Positions 1-7,107 of a stretch of 8,580 nt of DNA are shown here, in pieces. The notes below the pieces were generated by a model. The model saw nothing but the letters and a program-made list of their open reading frames with translations. It had not been told where the DNA came from and did not search any database. Numbering within the stretch: position 1 is the stretch's first letter; each line of letters opens with the position of its first letter. A program made the position numbers and the translations under genes. Source of the DNA: Chitinophagia bacterium. GTDB taxonomy: Bacteria > Bacteroidota > Bacteroidia > Chitinophagales > Chitinophagaceae. The DNA is taken from NCBI GenBank assembly GCA_010027295.1, contig RGVM01000086.1:1-8580 (forward strand). Reading direction: 5' to 3'.

Positions 1-649
1 GCGAGCCCGCCACGTCCAGTACGCGGTCGAACCTCGTATCCCCGGAGACTTCCGCCTTTCCTGCCAGGCCAATTCCGGATAGCAGCCGTAGGGATTCGGG
101 GTCCTGTACGAACATGCGCTCGTAGAGGGACAGAAGACTCCTCCAGAAGCCCCCCCATGGCTGGAAATATGGCTGGGTGGAGCGGAAGATGGCGGACACC
201 GAGAGACTGGGGATCCCGCGCGCGTGTAGCTCCTTGAGGTAATAGTACCAATGCTCGTATTTCACGAAAACCGCAAGGCAGGGTCTGACCTCATCGAGGA
301 AACGTCGGGAGCGAATCCTGCCATCTAGCGGGAGGTAGTATACCAGGTCGGCTTTCTGATATCGCTTTCGGTTCTCATAGCCGGAAGGGGAGAAGAAGGT
401 GAGCAGGATTCGGTGCCGCGGGTAGGCAACCCGGATGGCATCCAGTACGGGCCTTCCCTGCTCAAATTCCCCCAATGAGGCACAGTGTATCCAGACCACA
501 CGCTCATCTGGGCTTTGTCGAAGAGAGGATAGGGGCTTTTCCGGGTGACTGCGTCCTAGGAACCAGGCCCGCGCCTTCGGGTTCCACAGGGCGGCCAGCC
601 GGATCAGGAAGCCGTAGGCAGCGAGGAATACATCGTAGGCAATCATCAT
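1..649 (-). CDS. waaA: 3-deoxy-D-manno-octulosonic acid (Kdo) transferase, N-terminal part, cut by left edge
   Basis: Reading the reverse strand from the ATG at 649 gives 216 codons without a stop, running off the left edge. WaaA/KdtA transfers Kdo from CMP-Kdo to lipid A precursor at the inner face of the inner membrane. The first ~20 residues are hydrophobic, as expected for the family's N-terminal membrane anchor. The segment WIHCASLGEFEQGRP (about 53-67) holds the conserved SxGE-type motif. Its Glu61 corresponds to the proposed catalytic Glu (Glu60 in E. coli). Further family stretches are LLTFFSPSGYE (82-92), FVKYEHWYYYL (128-138), VSAIFR (151-156) and a late FVQDPES (180-186). Family members are usually about 410-430 residues, so roughly half is present. 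The start has two tandem ATGs (649 and 646); I took the first. It is divergent from the sugar operon, with 80 bp between. One departure is His133 in KYEHW, where I recall Phe in relatives (KYEFW). The family call is confident. Confidence 0.9.
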   Translation of the reverse strand, partial: MMIAYDVFLAAYGFLIRLAALWNPKARAWFLGRSHPEKPLSSLRQSPDERVVWIHCASLGEFEQGRPVLDAIRVAYPRHRILLTFFSPSGYENRKRYQKADLVYYLPLDGRIRSRRFLDEVRPCLAVFVKYEHWYYYLKELHARGIPSLSVSAIFRSTQPYFQPWGGFWRSLLSLYERMFVQDPESLRLLSGIGLAGKAEVSGDTRFDRVLDVAGS

Positions 650-666
650 GGCACTCGGGTCTGCCG

Positions 667-674
667 CGAAACTA
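667..674 (-). promoter_or_regulatory. Possible -7 box of waaA promoter (TAGTTTCG)
   Basis: On the minus strand TAGTTTCG matches the Bacteroidota -7 consensus TAnnTTTG at all but one defined position. It ends 17 nt before the waaA ATG, leaving room for only a very short leader. No clear TTG-type -33 element is seen at the expected distance. The placement in the divergent intergenic gap is reasonable, but the box is inexact, so this is tentative. Confidence 0.35.
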
Positions 675-703
675 CGCCTCTTCCCCGACGCCCCCTTTTT
701 CGT

Positions 704-711
704 TACCTTTG
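704..711 (+). promoter_or_regulatory. Bacteroidota-type -7 promoter box (TACCTTTG) of the sugar operon
   Basis: TACCTTTG is an exact match to the Bacteroidota primary sigma -7 consensus TAnnTTTG. It lies in the 80-bp intergenic gap, 18 nt upstream of the first operon gene (ATG at 730). I found no other exact plus-strand match in the window when scanning by eye. The -33 element is weak: only TTCC sits about 19 nt upstream. Transcription would start around 717-720, giving a leader of roughly ten bases. All seven downstream genes are closely packed, so this may drive the whole unit. Confidence 0.6.
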
Positions 712-729
712 TATCCCAAAACACTGGCG

Positions 730-1863
730 ATGAGACCCATACAGATGGTGGACCTAAAGCAGCAGTACCTACACATCAAGGATGAGGTGGATACCGCTAT
801 ACAGTCAGTCCTAAACAGTTCGGTCTTCATCGGTGGGAAGGCCGTGCAGGACTTCTCCGAAAACTTGGCGGCTTGGACAGGGTCGCGTCATGTCATTCCC
901 TGCGCCAATGGTACCGATGCTCTGCAGATAGCGATGATGGCTTTGGGGCTTGAGCCCGGCGACGAGGTCATCACCCCCTCCTTCACCTATATCGCCACGA
1001 CTGAAGTAGTGGCGCTCCTGCGTCTCAAGCCCGTCTTCGTGGAGGTGGACTCCCGTACCTATTGCATGGACCCAGATTCTCTAGAGCGCGCAATCACACC
1101 TAGAACGCGGGCCATCGTTCCGGTGCACCTGTACGGACAGTCCGCCCCGATGGAGGAAATCCTGGCCATTGCCCGTCGTCACGGGCTCCCCGTGGTCGAG
1201 GACAACGCACAGGCCATTGGCGCTCGCTACGCATTCTCCAATGGAGAGGTGCGGCAGACGGGCACGATGGGTACCATCGGTACTACTTCTTTCTTTCCCT
1301 CCAAGAACCTCGGGTGCTACGGGGACGGAGGGGCCATCTTCACGCAGGACGATGTCCTGGCCGACCGGATACGCATGATCGCCAACCATGGCCAGCGGAT
1401 CCGATACCATCACGACATAGTGGGTTGCAACTCCCGGCTTGACGCGATTCAGGCCGCTATCTTAGACGTCAAGCTGAAGCGTCTCGACGCCTACATTGAG
1501 GCCAGGCGCAGGGCCGCCGCCGCCTATGACACCGCCTTTGCCGGCGAGGAACGGATTGTGACGCCCTATGTGTCGACCCGCAGCACGCATGTCTACCACC
1601 AATACACCCTGCAGCTCGAAGGGGTTGACCGCGACGATTTACAGCAATATCTTGCGGACCGATCCATACCGAGCATGATCTATTACCCCGTGCCCGCCCA
1701 TCGCCAGCGCATGTTCACCGACCTGGGTGCCGGTGGCGAGGACCTGCCCGTGACCGACCGGCTCACGGGACGCGTCGTATCACTGCCCATTCATACGGAG
1801 ATGGAGCCGGAACAGACGGAGGCGATTGTATCTGCAGTGGTCGACTTCATCCACAAAAAATGA
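730..1863 (+). CDS. DegT/DnrJ/EryC1/StrS-family sugar aminotransferase, WbpE-like
   Basis: A 377-residue PLP-dependent nucleotide-sugar aminotransferase, normal length for the family. These enzymes move an amino group, usually from glutamate, to a keto-sugar nucleotide in the cytoplasm. Visible motifs are CANGTDALQ (58-66, phosphate-cup region), PSFTYIAT (83-90), VVEDNAQAIGA (155-165; Asp158 and Gln161 contact PLP), and TSFFPSKNLGCYGDGGA (186-202), where Lys192 should form the Schiff base. RYHH (225-228) and NSRLDAIQAAIL (234-245) closely resemble, from memory, WbpE, which aminates UDP-3-keto-GlcNAcA. ArnB, WecE and other substrates cannot be excluded. The frame stays open up to an ATG at 475, but those 85 codons lie over the waaA start and its promoter and resemble nothing. 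The ATG at 730 begins directly with the family N-terminus (MVDLKQQY). It is first in the operon, and ugd starts 4 nt after its stop. Confidence 0.9.
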   Translation: MRPIQMVDLKQQYLHIKDEVDTAIQSVLNSSVFIGGKAVQDFSENLAAWTGSRHVIPCANGTDALQIAMMALGLEPGDEVITPSFTYIATTEVVALLRLKPVFVEVDSRTYCMDPDSLERAITPRTRAIVPVHLYGQSAPMEEILAIARRHGLPVVEDNAQAIGARYAFSNGEVRQTGTMGTIGTTSFFPSKNLGCYGDGGAIFTQDDVLADRIRMIANHGQRIRYHHDIVGCNSRLDAIQAAILDVKLKRLDAYIEARRRAAAAYDTAFAGEERIVTPYVSTRSTHVYHQYTLQLEGVDRDDLQQYLADRSIPSMIYYPVPAHRQRMFTDLGAGGEDLPVTDRLTGRVVSLPIHTEMEPEQTEAIVSAVVDFIHKK

Positions 1864-1867
1864 TTCC

Positions 1868-3178
1868 ATGAAGATCTCAGTCGTTGGGACCGGCTACGTG
1901 GGCCTTGTCTCTGGCACATGCTTCGCCGAAACGGGCAATTATGTCACCTGTGTGGACATCGACCCGAAGAAGGTCGAGAAGCTCCGTGCAGGACAGATCA
2001 CCATCTTTGAGCCCGGACTCGAGAAACTGTTCCTCCGCAACCTCAAGGAGGGCCGCCTCCTCTTCACCACGGACCTAGCCCAGGGCGTCCGGGAGGCCGA
2101 CATCATCTTCCTGGCACTTCCGACGCCCCCGGGCGAGGATGGGTCTGCCGACCTGAAATATGTGCTGGGTGTCGCACGCGACCTGGGCCGGATCCTCGAT
2201 CGCTATGTGGTTATCGTGGATAAGAGCACCGTGCCCGTGGGAACCGCCGAGAAGGTGCGCGCCGCCGTTGCCGAGAATTATGCAGGCGAGTTCGATGTCG
2301 TGTCGAACCCCGAGTTCCTCCGCGAGGGTGTGGCGGTCGACGACTTCATGAAGCCTGACAGGGTCGTGGTGGGTACGCAGTCGGAGCGCGCCCGCAAGCT
2401 CATGTCGGAGCTCTATGGCCCCTATCTCCGTTCCGGCAACCCGGTCATCTTCATGGATGAGCGTTCTGCGGAACTCACCAAGTACGCCGCCAACTCCTTC
2501 CTGGCCACCAAGATATCCTTCATGAATGAGGTCGCACAACTTTGCGAGCGCCTCGGTGCCGACGTGGATCTTGTGAGAAGGGGTATCGGCAGTGACGAGC
2601 GGATCGGCAAGCGCTTCCTCTTCCCCGGCATTGGATATGGGGGAAGCTGCTTCCCAAAAGATGTGCAGGCTCTTGTCAAAAGCTCCTCCGAAGTGGGCTA
2701 TGACTTCCGCATCCTGAAGTCGGTCATGGATGTCAACGAAAGGCAGAAACTGCATCTCATGCCTTCCATCCGATCCTATTTCGGCGGCGGCATCGCAGGT
2801 AGGCATTTCGCCCTCTGGGGATTGGCCTTTAAGCCGAACACCGACGATATCCGCGAGGCGCCGGCCCTGTACATGATCGACGCAATGCTCTCCGAAGGGG
2901 CCTCTGTGGCCTGCTTCGACCCCGAGGCCATGGATAACGTCAGGGCATTGTACGGTGACCGCATCCGTTTCGCTGACAACCCGTACGACACACTGCAGGA
3001 AGCCGACGCGCTGATAATCGCGACGGAGTGGAACGAATTTCGTACGCCCGACTTCCTGCGTATCGTAAAAAATTTAAAAAACAAGGTTATCTTCGATGGG
3101 CGCAACTTGTTCGACGTCGAAGCTATCCGGGATCTAGGTTTCCACTACGTGAGTGTAGGAAGACCGGCTAACCTGTAA
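1868..3178 (+). CDS. ugd: UDP-glucose 6-dehydrogenase
   Basis: A 436-residue member of the UDP-glucose/GDP-mannose dehydrogenase family. It oxidises UDP-glucose to UDP-glucuronate with two NAD+. The N-terminal NAD domain begins with the Rossmann motif GTGYVG (7-12), followed by VDIDPKKV (29-36) and EPGLEKL (48-54). STVPVGT (120-126) and SNPEFLREG (146-154) are typical of the Ugd branch. The central helix carries [12 protein letters not shown] (205-216), with the catalytic-site Lys205. [14 protein letters not shown] (252-265) holds the nucleophilic Cys261. The C-terminal UDP-binding domain contains [15 protein letters not shown]. An ATG at 1826 in the same frame would overlap the aminotransferase and add 14 unrelated residues, so I chose 1868. 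Its product is the substrate of the next gene, uxs. An A/T-rich patch near codon 401 contains an A-AAA-AAC heptamer, noted under findings. Confidence 0.95.
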   Translation: MKISVVGTGYVGLVSGTCFAETGNYVTCVDIDPKKVEKLRAGQITIFEPGLEKLFLRNLKEGRLLFTTDLAQGVREADIIFLALPTPPGEDGSADLKYVLGVARDLGRILDRYVVIVDKSTVPVGTAEKVRAAVAENYAGEFDVVSNPEFLREGVAVDDFMKPDRVVVGTQSERARKLMSELYGPYLRSGNPVIFMDERSAELTKYAANSFLATKISFMNEVAQLCERLGADVDLVRRGIGSDERIGKRFLFPGIGYGGSCFPKDVQALVKSSSEVGYDFRILKSVMDVNERQKLHLMPSIRSYFGGGIAGRHFALWGLAFKPNTDDIREAPALYMIDAMLSEGASVACFDPEAMDNVRALYGDRIRFADNPYDTLQEADALIIATEWNEFRTPDFLRIVKNLKNKVIFDGRNLFDVEAIRDLGFHYVSVGRPANL

Positions 3179-3194
3179 ATGCCCAATCCACAAG

Positions 3195-4178
3195 ATGGAA
3201 AAGAAAAGAGTGCTAATCACCGGCGCCGCAGGATTTTTGGGCTCTCATCTCTGTGACCGGTTCATACGCGAGGGTTTCGACGTGGTGGGCATGGATAACC
3301 TTGTGACGGGCGACCTGCGCAACATAGAACATCTGTTCAAGCTCGAGGAATTCGAATTCTATCACCATGACGTGTCCAAGTTCATACACGTCCCCGGCCG
3401 AATCGACTTCATACTGCACTTCGCATCACCCGCCAGCCCTATCGACTACCTGAAGATTCCCATCCAGACCCTGAAAGTTGGGGCCCTCGGTACGCACAAC
3501 TGCCTCGGCCTGGCGAAGTCCAAGCGGGCAAGGATCCTGGTGGCATCCACATCCGAAGTCTACGGCGACCCGCTTGTCCACCCGCAATCAGAAGAGTACT
3601 GGGGCAACGTGAACCCAGTGGGCCCCCGCGGGGTTTACGACGAGGCAAAGCGGTTCATGGAGTCCATCACCATGGCCTATCATACCTTCCACGGGCTGGA
3701 AACCCGCATCGTACGCATCTTCAACACCTATGGGCCGAGGATGCGCCTAAATGACGGTCGTGCACTCCCAGCCTTCATCGGCCAGGCCCTCCGTGGCGAG
3801 GACCTCACTGTCTTCGGAGATGGCAGTCAGACAAGGTCTTTTTGTTACGTGGACGACCTCGTGGAGGGCATCTACCGGCTGCTGCATTCCGACTATTCCC
3901 ATCCCGTCAACATCGGCAATCCGGTGGAGATATCCCTGCTCGAATTCGCACAGGAGATCATCTCGCTCACCGGGACGGACAGGAAGATTATCTTCAAGCC
4001 ACTACCCGTGGACGACCCCAAGCAACGCAAGCCCGATATCTCCAAGGCCAAGGCTTTGCTCGGCTGGGAACCCCGTGTCGATCGCGCCAAGGGCCTCCGA
4101 CTCACCTATGATTACTTCAGGTCACTTCCCCGGGAGGACCTCTACCTCCAACCCAAGGAATTCAACTCTACCAGATAA
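3195..4178 (+). CDS. uxs: UDP-glucuronate decarboxylase (UDP-xylose synthase)
   Basis: A 327-residue extended short-chain dehydrogenase/reductase. UXS enzymes oxidise UDP-GlcA at C4, decarboxylate it and reduce the keto-pentose to UDP-xylose. The Rossmann motif is GAAGFLG (10-16). The highly conserved UXS block [12 protein letters not shown] (75-86) is followed by KVGALGT and STSEVYGDP (118-126). The catalytic pair lies in [10 protein letters not shown] (145-154), with Tyr148 and Lys152. Also typical are [24 protein letters not shown] and the C-terminal [14 protein letters not shown]. Length and motifs match soluble bacterial UXS. Placement right after ugd supports the UDP-GlcA to UDP-Xyl step. 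Some related decarboxylases release UDP-4-keto-pentose (as in the Arn pathway), which would feed an aminotransferase. The motifs favour true UXS. The start has no Shine-Dalgarno sequence and the gap from ugd is 16 nt. Confidence 0.93.
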   Translation: MEKKRVLITGAAGFLGSHLCDRFIREGFDVVGMDNLVTGDLRNIEHLFKLEEFEFYHHDVSKFIHVPGRIDFILHFASPASPIDYLKIPIQTLKVGALGTHNCLGLAKSKRARILVASTSEVYGDPLVHPQSEEYWGNVNPVGPRGVYDEAKRFMESITMAYHTFHGLETRIVRIFNTYGPRMRLNDGRALPAFIGQALRGEDLTVFGDGSQTRSFCYVDDLVEGIYRLLHSDYSHPVNIGNPVEISLLEFAQEIISLTGTDRKIIFKPLPVDDPKQRKPDISKAKALLGWEPRVDRAKGLRLTYDYFRSLPREDLYLQPKEFNSTR

Positions 4179-4180
4179 CC

Positions 4181-5476
4181 ATGAAAATATACCAGGATCT
4201 CCTTGACGGGAAGGCCAAACTGGGTGTCATAGGACTCGGTTATGTCGGTCTGCCCATAGCCCTTGAATTCGCAAAACGCATTGCCGTCATCGGCTTCGAC
4301 ATCAACCCCAAGCGCATCAAGATGATGCAGAAGGGCGTGGACCCTAGCAAGGAGGTCGAAGAGTCAGAGTTCAAGGGCAGGAATATCGTCTTCACAGACA
4401 ACATAGGAGTGCTCCGGGAGGCCCGTTTCTTCGTAGTCGCTGTACCCACTCCCGTCGACAAATTCAATATACCCGACCTGAAGCCCGTATTGGGCGCCTC
4501 CGAAACGATCGGCAAGGTCGTCAAGACAGGCGACTACGTCGTATTCGAGTCCACAGTGTATCCGGGATGCACCGAGGAGGACTGCCTGCCGGTCATCGAG
4601 CGGAACTCGGGATTGAAGATGGGCGTCGACTTCAAACTCGGCTACTCTCCCGAGCGTATCAACCCCGGCGACAAGAAGAACACGTTGCGAAACGTGGTGA
4701 AGATCGCTTCCGGTTGTGACCCTATAGCCACGGAGGAGATCGCCATGACCTACGAGCTTGTCGTGGATGCAGGTGTGCACAGGGCACCTTCCATCAAGGT
4801 CGCCGAGGCGGCCAAGATTGTCGAGAACACGCAGCGGGACCTCAATATCGCCTTGATGAACGAGCTGTCGATGATCTTCGACCGCATGGGCATCAACACA
4901 TACGACGTGCTCGAGGCGGCGGGGACCAAATGGAACTTCCTGAAGTTCTCGCCGGGTCTCGTCGGCGGGCACTGTATCGGTGTGGATCCATACTATCTCA
5001 CCCACAAGGCGGAAGCGCTGGGGTATGATGCAAAGGTCATCGCCGCATCCAGGTTCATTAACGACAACATGGCCCGGAACGTCGCCCGGAAAGTCATCCA
5101 GCATGTGCTTCGCAACGCGCCCGACGTCAATAAGGCAAGGGTCCTGGTCAAGGGCGTAACCTTCAAGGAAGATGTAAGCGACATCAGAAACTCCAAGATC
5201 ATCGATACCGTAAAGGAGATACAGGCCTTCAATATCGACGTGGACATAGTTGACCCTTTCGCAGAGCCCGACGAGGTGGAGCACGAATACGGGCTGCAGC
5301 TTGCGCCCGCCGACGGGCGTGACTATGACGCCATCGTCATCGCCACACCCCATGCCCCCTACAAGGCGCTTATGCCGGAAGACCTGTACGCCCTTTGTCG
5401 CCCGACAGGCCTCATTGCCGATCTGAAAGGGGTCTTTAAGGGACGCATCACCGAGAGGGACTACTGGAGCCTCTGA
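4181..5476 (+). CDS. TviB/WbpO-type UDP-N-acetylhexosamine 6-dehydrogenase
   Basis: A 431-residue second UDP-sugar 6-dehydrogenase, clearly a different branch from the upstream Ugd. GLGYVG (18-23) is the NAD motif. ESTVYPGCTEEDC (123-135), GYSPERINPGDKK (154-166), AEAAKIVENTQRDLNIALMN (208-227; catalytic-site Lys212) and KWNFLKFSPGLVGGHC (250-265; nucleophile Cys265), followed by IGVDPYYLTHK, match, from memory, TviB of Vi antigen synthesis and WbpO-like proteins. These oxidise UDP-GlcNAc or UDP-GalNAc at C6 to the uronic acid. Which epimer is used here cannot be read from sequence. The C-terminal domain has VTFKEDVSDIRNSK. The ATG lies 2 nt after the uxs stop, suggesting translational coupling. 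If the aminotransferase is a true WbpE, this enzyme could provide UDP-GlcNAcA for a diamino-uronic acid pathway. Confidence 0.92.
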   Translation: MKIYQDLLDGKAKLGVIGLGYVGLPIALEFAKRIAVIGFDINPKRIKMMQKGVDPSKEVEESEFKGRNIVFTDNIGVLREARFFVVAVPTPVDKFNIPDLKPVLGASETIGKVVKTGDYVVFESTVYPGCTEEDCLPVIERNSGLKMGVDFKLGYSPERINPGDKKNTLRNVVKIASGCDPIATEEIAMTYELVVDAGVHRAPSIKVAEAAKIVENTQRDLNIALMNELSMIFDRMGINTYDVLEAAGTKWNFLKFSPGLVGGHCIGVDPYYLTHKAEALGYDAKVIAASRFINDNMARNVARKVIQHVLRNAPDVNKARVLVKGVTFKEDVSDIRNSKIIDTVKEIQAFNIDVDIVDPFAEPDEVEHEYGLQLAPADGRDYDAIVIATPHAPYKALMPEDLYALCRPTGLIADLKGVFKGRITERDYWSL

Positions 5477-5486
5477 ACGCAATCGC

Positions 5487-6542
5487 ATGAGTGCAAGGAC
5501 CTTACTAATTACCGGAGGGGCCGGATTCATCGGCTCACATGTCGTTCGCCTATTCATCGGAAGCCATCCCGAGTACCGCATCGTGAACTTGGATGCACTC
5601 ACCTACGCGGGAAACCTTGAGAACCTTAGCGACATCGAGTCGGCATCGAACCACGTGTTCGTACATGCCGACATCACAGATGAAAAGGCAATCGACCGGG
5701 TGTTCTCCGAACATGCCGTGGATGCTGTGATACACCTGGCCGCAGAGAGTCATGTGGACAGGTCCATCCTCGACCCGCTCTCCTTCATCCGAACCAATGT
5801 CATGGGCACCGCAGTGCTCCTCAACACGGCCCGCAGGTACTGGAAGGACCGTCAAGACGTTCTTTTCTACCATGTTTCCACGGACGAGGTTTATGGGAGT
5901 CTTGGTGATACAGGCCTCTTCACGGAAGAAACGCCCTACGATCCCCGGTCGCCCTATTCCGCCTCCAAGGCTTCCTCAGACCACCTGGTTAAAGCCTACC
6001 ACCACACCTATCGGCTCCCCGTCGTCATATCCAACTGTTCCAACAACTACGGATCGCATCAGTTCCCTGAGAAGCTCATCCCTCTCATGATCAACAATAT
6101 CGTGCATCGAAAGCCCCTGCCCGTGTACGGCGAGGGACTGAACGTGCGCGACTGGCTCTGGGTGGAGGACCATGCCCGGGCCATCGAAGTGGTGTTTCAC
6201 CAGGGGCGTAATGGAGAAACCTACAATATCGGCGGTTTCAACGAGTGGAGGAACATCGATCTGGTACACCTGCTATGCCGCATCATGGACGAAAAGCTTG
6301 GTCGGGCAGAGGGTGACAGTGCCTCGTTGATCACATTCGTGAAGGACAGGGCGGGGCATGACCAGCGTTATGCGATCGATGCGTCCAAGATCCACCGGGA
6401 GTTGGGTTGGAGTCCGACCCTGCAGTTCGAAGAGGGACTCCGTCGCACCGTCGACTGGTATCTGCAGAATCCCACCTGGGTGGAGCACATCACCAGTGGG
6501 AGTTATCTGGAATACTATCAGCGGCAGTATTCGAATCGATAA
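5487..6542 (+). CDS. rfbB: dTDP-glucose 4,6-dehydratase
   Basis: A 351-residue RmlB/RfbB of standard length. It converts dTDP-D-glucose to dTDP-4-keto-6-deoxy-D-glucose using bound NAD+. The nucleotide motif is GGAGFIG (10-16), followed by LDALTYAGN (35-43). HLAAESHVDRS (83-93) is the strongly conserved RmlB block. The active site lies in HVSTDEVYGSLG (129-140), with Thr132, Asp133 and Glu134, and in YSASKASSDH (157-166), with Tyr157 and Lys161. NCSNNYG, QFPEKLIPL and VYGEGLNVRDWLWVEDH are further signatures. KDRAGHDQRYAID near the C-terminus is also typical. It starts 10 nt after the upstream dehydrogenase and begins the rhamnose block rfbB-rfbC-rfbD. The rfbA thymidylyltransferase that supplies its substrate is not in the window. 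Confidence 0.96.
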   Translation: MSARTLLITGGAGFIGSHVVRLFIGSHPEYRIVNLDALTYAGNLENLSDIESASNHVFVHADITDEKAIDRVFSEHAVDAVIHLAAESHVDRSILDPLSFIRTNVMGTAVLLNTARRYWKDRQDVLFYHVSTDEVYGSLGDTGLFTEETPYDPRSPYSASKASSDHLVKAYHHTYRLPVVISNCSNNYGSHQFPEKLIPLMINNIVHRKPLPVYGEGLNVRDWLWVEDHARAIEVVFHQGRNGETYNIGGFNEWRNIDLVHLLCRIMDEKLGRAEGDSASLITFVKDRAGHDQRYAIDASKIHRELGWSPTLQFEEGLRRTVDWYLQNPTWVEHITSGSYLEYYQRQYSNR

Positions 6543-6555
6543 TCCAAATCCTCCG

Positions 6556-7107
6556 ATGAAGATCCGTCATACGCCTTTCGAGGGAGTGCTTGTCATCGAG
6601 CCCGACCTGTACGCGGATGACAGGGGGCTGTTCCTGGAGGGTTTCAACCAGCGTCGCTATGAGGAGGCGGGCATCCCTTTCGTATGGGTGCAGGACAACC
6701 TTTCCTCTTCGGTCCGCGGCGTCGTTAGAGGGTTGCATTTCCAAAAGGATCCCGAGGCTCAGACGAAGCTGGTACAGGTCATCTACGGCAGCATCCGTGA
6801 CATAGTCGTGGATATCCGGCGAGGATCCCCTTCCTTTGGGCAGTACATTACCATTGACATCGACGCCGAGGCCAGACATCAGGTGCTAATCCCGCGGGGG
6901 TATGCCCATGGCTTCTCCGTCCTTTCCGACAGGGCTGAAGTCTTTTACAAGACCGACAAATATTACAGCCGGACATTAGAGGCGGGCATACGATTCGACG
7001 ATCCCGATATCGATGTTGACTGGGGAGTTCCGACTTCCGAGAGGGTCGTATCGGGGAGGGACCGGAGCATGCCCCTGCTTCGGGACCTCGGATACGCCTT
7101 CGAATGA
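6556..7107 (+). CDS. rfbC: dTDP-4-dehydrorhamnose 3,5-epimerase
   Basis: A 183-residue cupin-fold RmlC. It epimerises dTDP-4-keto-6-deoxyglucose at C3 and C5. VRGVVRGLHFQ (53-63) holds the catalytic His61. VFYKTDKYY (129-137) holds the catalytic Tyr131; the 70-residue spacing equals that between His62 and Tyr132 in the M. tuberculosis enzyme. LIPRGYAHGFSVLSD (111-125) and IRFDDPDIDVDW are further signatures. In the same frame the ORF stays open back to an ATG at 6358, deep inside rfbB, but the RmlC homology begins at 6556. That start is 13 nt after the rfbB stop and has an A/C-rich leader in place of a Shine-Dalgarno sequence. Its stop overlaps the rfbD start as ATGA. Confidence 0.95.
   Translation: MKIRHTPFEGVLVIEPDLYADDRGLFLEGFNQRRYEEAGIPFVWVQDNLSSSVRGVVRGLHFQKDPEAQTKLVQVIYGSIRDIVVDIRRGSPSFGQYITIDIDAEARHQVLIPRGYAHGFSVLSDRAEVFYKTDKYYSRTLEAGIRFDDPDIDVDWGVPTSERVVSGRDRSMPLLRDLGYAFE

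Noticed and set aside
325..507. 60-codon open frame on the minus strand
   Set aside because: It is out of frame with waaA, which runs across the same bases on the same strand with strong homology.
475..729. 85-codon N-terminal extension of the aminotransferase
   Set aside because: It overlaps the waaA coding start and the TACCTTTG promoter box, and its Arg/Ser/Pro-rich sequence does not resemble the family N-terminus.
2075..2806. 243-codon open frame on the minus strand
   Set aside because: Antisense shadow of ugd without recognisable features.
4364..5602. 412-codon open frame on the minus strand
   Set aside because: Antisense shadow of the TviB/WbpO-type dehydrogenase and the start of rfbB; no motifs of its own.
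6358..6555. Upstream in-frame start for rfbC inside rfbB
   Set aside because: The 66 extra codons overlap the conserved C-terminus of rfbB, and RmlC homology begins at the ATG at 6556.
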